NCBI GenBank assembly: GCA_019637615.1
Contig: JAHBVJ010000017.1
Coordinates: 1 to 64,000, forward strand
Source of the DNA: Anaerolineae bacterium
GTDB lineage: Bacteria > Chloroflexota > Anaerolineae > Aggregatilineales > UBA2796
Direction of reading: 5' to 3'
Length of the DNA stretch: 64,000 bases
This document shows positions 60,265 to 64,000 of this stretch, piece by piece. The notes beneath the pieces were generated by a model that was not told the DNA's origin, did not search any database, and saw only the letters and a program-made list of their open reading frames with translations. Within the stretch, counting starts at the first letter, position 1; the number at the start of each line of letters is the position of its first letter. The position numbers were made by a program, and so were the translations under genes.

Positions 60265-61347
60265 TTAATAGGCGTTCTTGGTCATGACATTGGCGGCGGA
60301 GGTAAATTCTCCGGCGTGCTGCTTCATGTATTCGTAGACGGCGTTCAGCATGATCTGAATGTGCTCCGGCTTGATCCAGTAGTGCGTTACGGCGCGGAAG
60401 TGCGGCCCGCCGCGCAGAATAATGTTTTGTGCTTTCATGGCGGCGACGAAATCAGCCGCGTCGAGCGTTTCAGGGATCGAGAAATACAGCATATTGGTGC
60501 GCTGATGGATCGGATGCACGGTGATGCCGGGGATTTCCGCCAAGCCGTCCGCCAACTGCTGTGCTGTCGCATGATCTTCCGCCAACCGCAGCCGCATCTC
60601 CTTCAGCGAGATCAAGCCAGCCGCCGCCAGAATGCCGACCTGACGCATCCCGCCGCCGAGCAGCTTGCGATTGCGGCGCGCTTGACGGATGAAGTCCTTG
60701 GAGCCGACCAGCAGCGAGCCTATGGGCGCGATCAAGCCTTTGCTGAGGCAGATCGAGACGGAATCGGCGTGCTTGACGAGTTCTCTAGCCTCCACGTTGA
60801 GCGCCGCCGCCGCGTTGAATAGGCGTGCCCCGTCGATGTGCAGCTTGTAGCCGTGGGCGTGGGCAAATTCGCCAATCGTTGCCGTGTATTCCGCCGTGAT
60901 CGGCACGCCGCCGACGCCGCCCTGCGTGTTCTCCAAGCAAATCAGCTTCGTGATCGGGTGATGATCTTCGTTGGGCGTGCGCAGTGAGGCTTTGATGTCG
61001 TCCAACTTGAGTTCGCCGTTGGGCTGAACGGGCACCTGACTCATCACGATCCCGCCGAGGACTGAGGAACCGCCCTGTTCGTACTGGAAGATGTGCGCTT
61101 GCTTGCCGACGATCAGTTCGTCGCCGCGCCCGCAGTGCGTCAGGCAGGCGACCAAGTTGCCCTGCGTGCCGCTGCTGACGAATAGGGCGTCTTCTTTGCC
61201 GAGCAGATCAGCCGCGTAGGCTTGCAGCTCCAAAACGGTAGGATCGTCACCAAAGACATCGTCACCGACAACGGCTTCCGCCATCGCTTTACGCATCGCG
61301 GGCGTGGGATGCGAAACCGTATCCGAACGTAAATCAATCGTATTCAT
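60265..61347 (-). CDS. ltaE: low-specificity L-threonine aldolase
   Basis: 360 residues, a fold-type I PLP enzyme. IDLRSDTVSHPTPAMRKAMA and EAVVGDDVFGDDPTVLELQ at the N-terminus, GYKLHIDGARLFNAAAALNV near 175 (with the Asp and Arg) and SVSICLSKGLIAPIGSLLVG (the PLP lysine) are diagnostic. It converts Thr or allo-Thr to glycine and acetaldehyde. It is a single gene on the minus strand. Confidence 0.94.
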   Translation of the reverse strand: MNTIDLRSDTVSHPTPAMRKAMAEAVVGDDVFGDDPTVLELQAYAADLLGKEDALFVSSGTQGNLVACLTHCGRGDELIVGKQAHIFQYEQGGSSVLGGIVMSQVPVQPNGELKLDDIKASLRTPNEDHHPITKLICLENTQGGVGGVPITAEYTATIGEFAHAHGYKLHIDGARLFNAAAALNVEARELVKHADSVSICLSKGLIAPIGSLLVGSKDFIRQARRNRKLLGGGMRQVGILAAAGLISLKEMRLRLAEDHATAQQLADGLAEIPGITVHPIHQRTNMLYFSIPETLDAADFVAAMKAQNIILRGGPHFRAVTHYWIKPEHIQIMLNAVYEYMKQHAGEFTSAANVMTKNAY

Positions 61348-61532
61348 GAATTTGCTCGTTGAACATTAGGTTGCAGATGGCGGCTAAGTGTAGCGCTCAA
61401 TCGGCGGGTGAGGGTAGGGCAAGGAGCAACCTACCCGTCGTGGCGATGGTGTGTAGATAGATGCGAGGGAAGTGTGGTATGAGGGCGCGGATGATGTGAA
61501 TGTGCCGCAGTGGTCGTTCCGGCAAACCAAGC

Positions 61533-61811
61533 CTAACGTCGCTGGTTGATGGCTTGCAGCCACGCTGGAGGTTCAAGGTTGACATTGGTCAGGATGTCGG
61601 CGGGGATCGGGACGAAATCGGCGGGCAGTTTGTAGCCCGTCCCCGGCATCCCGACCACAGAAATGCCCGCGTCCCGCAAGACTTCAATATCGCGGTAAAT
61701 CGTGCGGACATTCATATTGAACTTTTCCGCCAAGCTTTCAGCACTGCAAACACCATGCGTCTGGAATTCGAGCACGAGATCAATCAGACGTTCGGTACGG
61801 TTCATGCGCAT
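61533..61811 (-). CDS. small helix-turn-helix protein (YafY N-terminal-like)
   Basis: 92 residues. NRTERLIDLVLEFQTHGVCS then AESLAEKFNMNVRTIYRDIE and LRDAGISVVGMPGTGYKL are the HTH_11/DeoR-type winged helix of YafY proteins. The WYL ligand-binding part is missing, so it is a stand-alone or truncated regulator. No WYL frame follows downstream. It may be a functional small DNA-binding protein. Confidence 0.8.
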   Translation of the reverse strand: MRMNRTERLIDLVLEFQTHGVCSAESLAEKFNMNVRTIYRDIEVLRDAGISVVGMPGTGYKLPADFVPIPADILTNVNLEPPAWLQAINQRR

Positions 61812-61961
61812 AATCCCACCCCTCCCCTAGAATACTGATGCAGTCAGCAGTTGAGCGCTATCCGTCAGCCTATTGTCATATTATGCACAATTATTGGGGA
61901 TATGTACCATTTTCACTATGGTTGGCAGGGTGACGTGGAACGTGGCATACGGTTGTTGACC

Positions 61962-62435
61962 TTAGTTGAGCGTCACATGCAGCGCGGGCGGCGGGCACGC
62001 GACATAGGTGGTTTCGACATAGTACAGGTCGCCCAATTCCTGATCGATTTCGCGCAGACGGCTGATCAGATCGCACCATGCCAGCAGCACCAACGGGAAC
62101 ATCTCGATCCCCAAGACCCGACCGAGCGCCCAGAGCAGGGCTTCTTTGACGACTTCGTCCTTGATACGCGCCTTGCCATAGCTGGATAGCCATTCGTTGA
62201 AGGCCCATACTGACGCCGTCGCCAAAGGACGGTCATGAATATGATCGACCGCCGTGATCAGCAGTTGAAACAGGGCTTCACCACGTTCCCGCAGATCGCC
62301 CGCGATGATCAGGCGCATGGTGGGCGTGAGCATCGAGAGGCGGGTGTGGAAAGCGTAGAATAAGACATCGGGCTTGGCTCCGACCTGCGTCAGACTGCTT
62401 CGGAGCGACTCGACCTGACTGAAGGTGATATTCAT
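61962..62435 (-). CDS. globin-like protein without clear proximal histidine
   Basis: 157 residues. The all-helical pattern PDVLFYAFHTRLSMLTPTMR at the C-D region and VVKEALLWALGRVLGIEMFP with LVLLAWCDLI at the G-H region match single-domain or flavohaemoglobin-type globins. The segment FNEWLSSYGKARI that should carry the proximal F8 His (LGxxHxxxGV) has Tyr and no His. It may be a haem-free sensor globin or a distant relative. The start (62435) is preceded by GGAG. Unclear function. Confidence 0.45.
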   Translation of the reverse strand: MNITFSQVESLRSSLTQVGAKPDVLFYAFHTRLSMLTPTMRLIIAGDLRERGEALFQLLITAVDHIHDRPLATASVWAFNEWLSSYGKARIKDEVVKEALLWALGRVLGIEMFPLVLLAWCDLISRLREIDQELGDLYYVETTYVACPPPALHVTLN

Positions 62436-62733
62436 GGCGATGGATTCTCCTTGATTACGATTGGCGTGCGACAGTTGCGTTTGTCGTTATCAAGATAGGA
62501 AACAATCGTTTAGAGATCGTCCAGAAGACCTCTCTTTATAAGGATTTTAGTCAAATTTTGCAGGAATTTTATGATCGAGGCCATTGGCGGAGTATGGCCT
62601 AACCAAGATGAGGATTGAATGAATAATCGTGTCTCGCCCTTAGCCATTTTGAGTATAGTTCATCTGCATTGAAGCCGTTTGATTGATGGGTGATCGAGGT
62701 TCTACATAACTTCTAAATAACTCTTCGCTAGAG

Positions 62734-62805
62734 TTAGGTCGTTGTGTGATTTGCCTCGATGCGTCGCCGCCACTAGCACGACTTGACGGCGATCACACAA
62801 CCTAA
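62734..62805 (+). promoter_or_regulatory. long hairpin in the leader of the dioxygenase gene
   Basis: TTAGG-TCG-TTGTGTGAT (62734-62750) pairs with ATCACACAA-CCTAA (62792-62805), with a 3-nt bulge, and CGCCG/CGGCG close inside. It sits 38-110 nt upstream of the start codon. The rest of the 400-bp gap (62436-62733) holds nothing I can identify. Confidence 0.4.
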
Positions 62806-62842
62806 TATCTTGAACATACCTTCCTCGATAGGAGAGAAAACA

Positions 62843-63709
62843 ATGGAACCGCACGATCTGGAACTGCATGATGATGACAAGCCGATAGGCCGCGTACTGT
62901 CGCGACGTGAGATGTTGATGCTGCTCGGCGGCGCGAGCGCTGCCGTGATCGCGGGCGCGGGACTTAGTAATGTGGGCATGAAACTGCTGGCGGCGACGCC
63001 TTCCCCCACCGCCGCCGCGACGGGTACGGCGCTGCCGACCTGCGTGGTCAAGCCCGCCCTGACGGAAGGCCCGTACTTCGTGGATGAGATGCTGAACCGT
63101 TCCGATATTCGGATCGAGCCTTCTGATAACAGTGTAAAAGAAGGGGCGTTGTTCCATCTGATCTTCAATGTCTCGGATGTGAGCAGCAACGCGTGCAAGC
63201 CGCTGGAAGGCGCGCAAGTGGACATCTGGCACTGCGACGCTGATGGTCACTACTCGGACGTGACCGATGCCAGCTTCAACACGAAAGGGCAGAAGTGGCT
63301 GCGCGGGTATCAAGTGACGGATAAAGATGGCAAGGCGGAATTCGTCACCATCTATCCGGGCTGGTATTCAGGGCGCACGGTGCATATCCACTTCAAAATC
63401 CGGACTGATCCGGCGTCCGACGCAGGCTATGAATTCACGTCGCAGTTGTTCTTCGATGAAGCGGTGACGGCTAAGGTGTATGCACAGGCACCGTATGCCA
63501 GCAAGGGCACGCAGGACACCCTCAACGCGAATGACGGCATCTTCCAAGGCAGCGAAGGGATGCTGACGCTCGTCCCGACGCAGAACGACGATGGCAGCTA
63601 CGCAGCAACCTTCGGCATCGGCTTGGACTTGAGCCAGCCTAGCCCGACGGAGGCAAGTGGTGGTGGCCCCGGCGGAAATCCCCCCGGTGGCAATCCGCCG
63701 CGCCGATAA
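62843..63709 (+). CDS. Tat-exported intradiol ring-cleavage dioxygenase
   Basis: About 288 residues from ATG 62843, with AGGAG 8 nt upstream. LSRREMLMLLGG at 19-30 is a twin-arginine signal. LTEGPYFVDEMLNRSDIR is the start of the dioxygenase core, then EGAQVDIWHCDADGHYSDVT, and the Fe ligand segment IYPGWYSGRTVHIHFKI, containing the Tyr and two His ligands. The Gly/Pro-rich tail (GGGPGGNPPGGN) is unusual. It probably opens catechol-type rings outside the cytoplasm; substrate unknown. Confidence 0.9.
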   Translation: MEPHDLELHDDDKPIGRVLSRREMLMLLGGASAAVIAGAGLSNVGMKLLAATPSPTAAATGTALPTCVVKPALTEGPYFVDEMLNRSDIRIEPSDNSVKEGALFHLIFNVSDVSSNACKPLEGAQVDIWHCDADGHYSDVTDASFNTKGQKWLRGYQVTDKDGKAEFVTIYPGWYSGRTVHIHFKIRTDPASDAGYEFTSQLFFDEAVTAKVYAQAPYASKGTQDTLNANDGIFQGSEGMLTLVPTQNDDGSYAATFGIGLDLSQPSPTEASGGGPGGNPPGGNPPRR

Positions 63710-63843
63710 GCAGATACTTCGTGTGTGGGTCGGGATGTCCTGACCCACTTCTTCCTCGCTTTGTTAGCAGCCCCGCCGCTACCCCTGATTTTTCCGCTGC
63801 CTGATGGGTACAATGAATGACATTTCATCAGGAGAGATGGCAA

Positions 63844-64000
63844 ATGGTAGAGAAAATCCTCAATTACGTGGCAGGAACCTGGACGGATAACGGAATCGCG
63901 AACCGGCAGAATGTGACGAATCCGGCGTTCGGCAGCCCGATTGGTGAAGTCGTGCTGACGCCGCAAGAAGTCGTTAATCGCGCGGTTGAGCAGGGACGGA
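63844..64000 (+). CDS. aldehyde dehydrogenase, N-terminal fragment (methylmalonate-semialdehyde type)
   Basis: Cut by the window end; 52 residues visible. GGAGAG at 63831-63836 supports ATG 63844. The start MVEKILNYVAGTWTDNG, with VTNPAFGSPIGEVVLTPQEV after it, follows the opening of MmsA/MmsA-like CoA-acylating aldehyde dehydrogenases. The catalytic Cys lies beyond the window. Confidence 0.7.
   Translation, partial: MVEKILNYVAGTWTDNGIANRQNVTNPAFGSPIGEVVLTPQEVVNRAVEQGR

Overview
The window is a bacterial chromosomal segment of about 57 % GC. I read it as Chloroflexota, probably Anaerolineae-like. This is an inference from the fused LivHM permease, TrmFO, the Thr/Pro-rich surface protein, the Ro60 (Rsr) homologue, and the many palindromic and heptamer repeat families between and inside genes. 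No 16S rRNA gene is present to settle it. No phage, CRISPR array or recognisable transposase gene was found.

Layout. 1-7.4 kb: a branched-chain-amino-acid-type ABC transporter operon (binding protein, UroD-like protein, fused LivH-LivM, LivG, LivF). It is preceded by a promoter and a leader with a terminator, and a repeat-bounded element (element A) is inserted between livG and livF. 7.4-11.4 kb: repeats, trmFO, a HEAT-like protein and a DUF3592-like membrane protein. 11.4-17.1 kb: a 1891-residue secreted protein with three carbohydrate-binding-like domains on Thr-rich stalks. 17.3-27 kb: Tex, a YbaK deacylase, a methyltransferase, a Nif11-like small protein, AcpS, a sensor kinase, a TPR protein, an M50-like membrane protein without its catalytic Glu, and a processive GT2. 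27-30 kb: tRNA-Ser(GGA), a membrane-anchored beta-propeller, a 4-TM protein coupled to an M48 protease. 30.1-31.3 kb: element B, a second copy of the element in the liv operon. 31.3-35.1 kb: a type IIG/ISP-like restriction-modification gene with an in-frame DUF559 nuclease cassette flanked by inverted palindromic repeats. 35.4-38.3 kb: an HtrA-like protein and a universal stress protein. 38.4-40.4 kb: three tandem Y-RNA-like structures upstream of rsr. 40.5-46.6 kb: DtxR and Fur regulators, an NHLRC2-like thioredoxin/NHL protein, an MltG-like protein and a 49-residue membrane protein. 46.7-56.4 kb: housekeeping genes including an LLM oxidoreductase, nucleoside hydrolase, a second Fur, two HAD phosphatases, CBS-ACT, YraN, glutaminyl cyclase and MiaA. 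56.3-64 kb: an M23/TolB-type protein, a glycosidase-like protein, SUKH, threonine aldolase, an HTH protein, a globin-like protein, an intradiol dioxygenase, and the start of an aldehyde dehydrogenase.

The most notable signals are: (1) the DUF559 cassette bounded by inverted coding-tolerant repeats inside the R-M gene; (2) the Y-RNA-like cluster with rsr; (3) the duplicated element that carries a conserved short protein start (MPWSPD...) with strong ribosome binding sites, heptamer arrays at both ends, and three TACA-N2-TGTA boxes phased at exactly 14 bp in both copies. All family assignments are from reading motifs; no database search was run.
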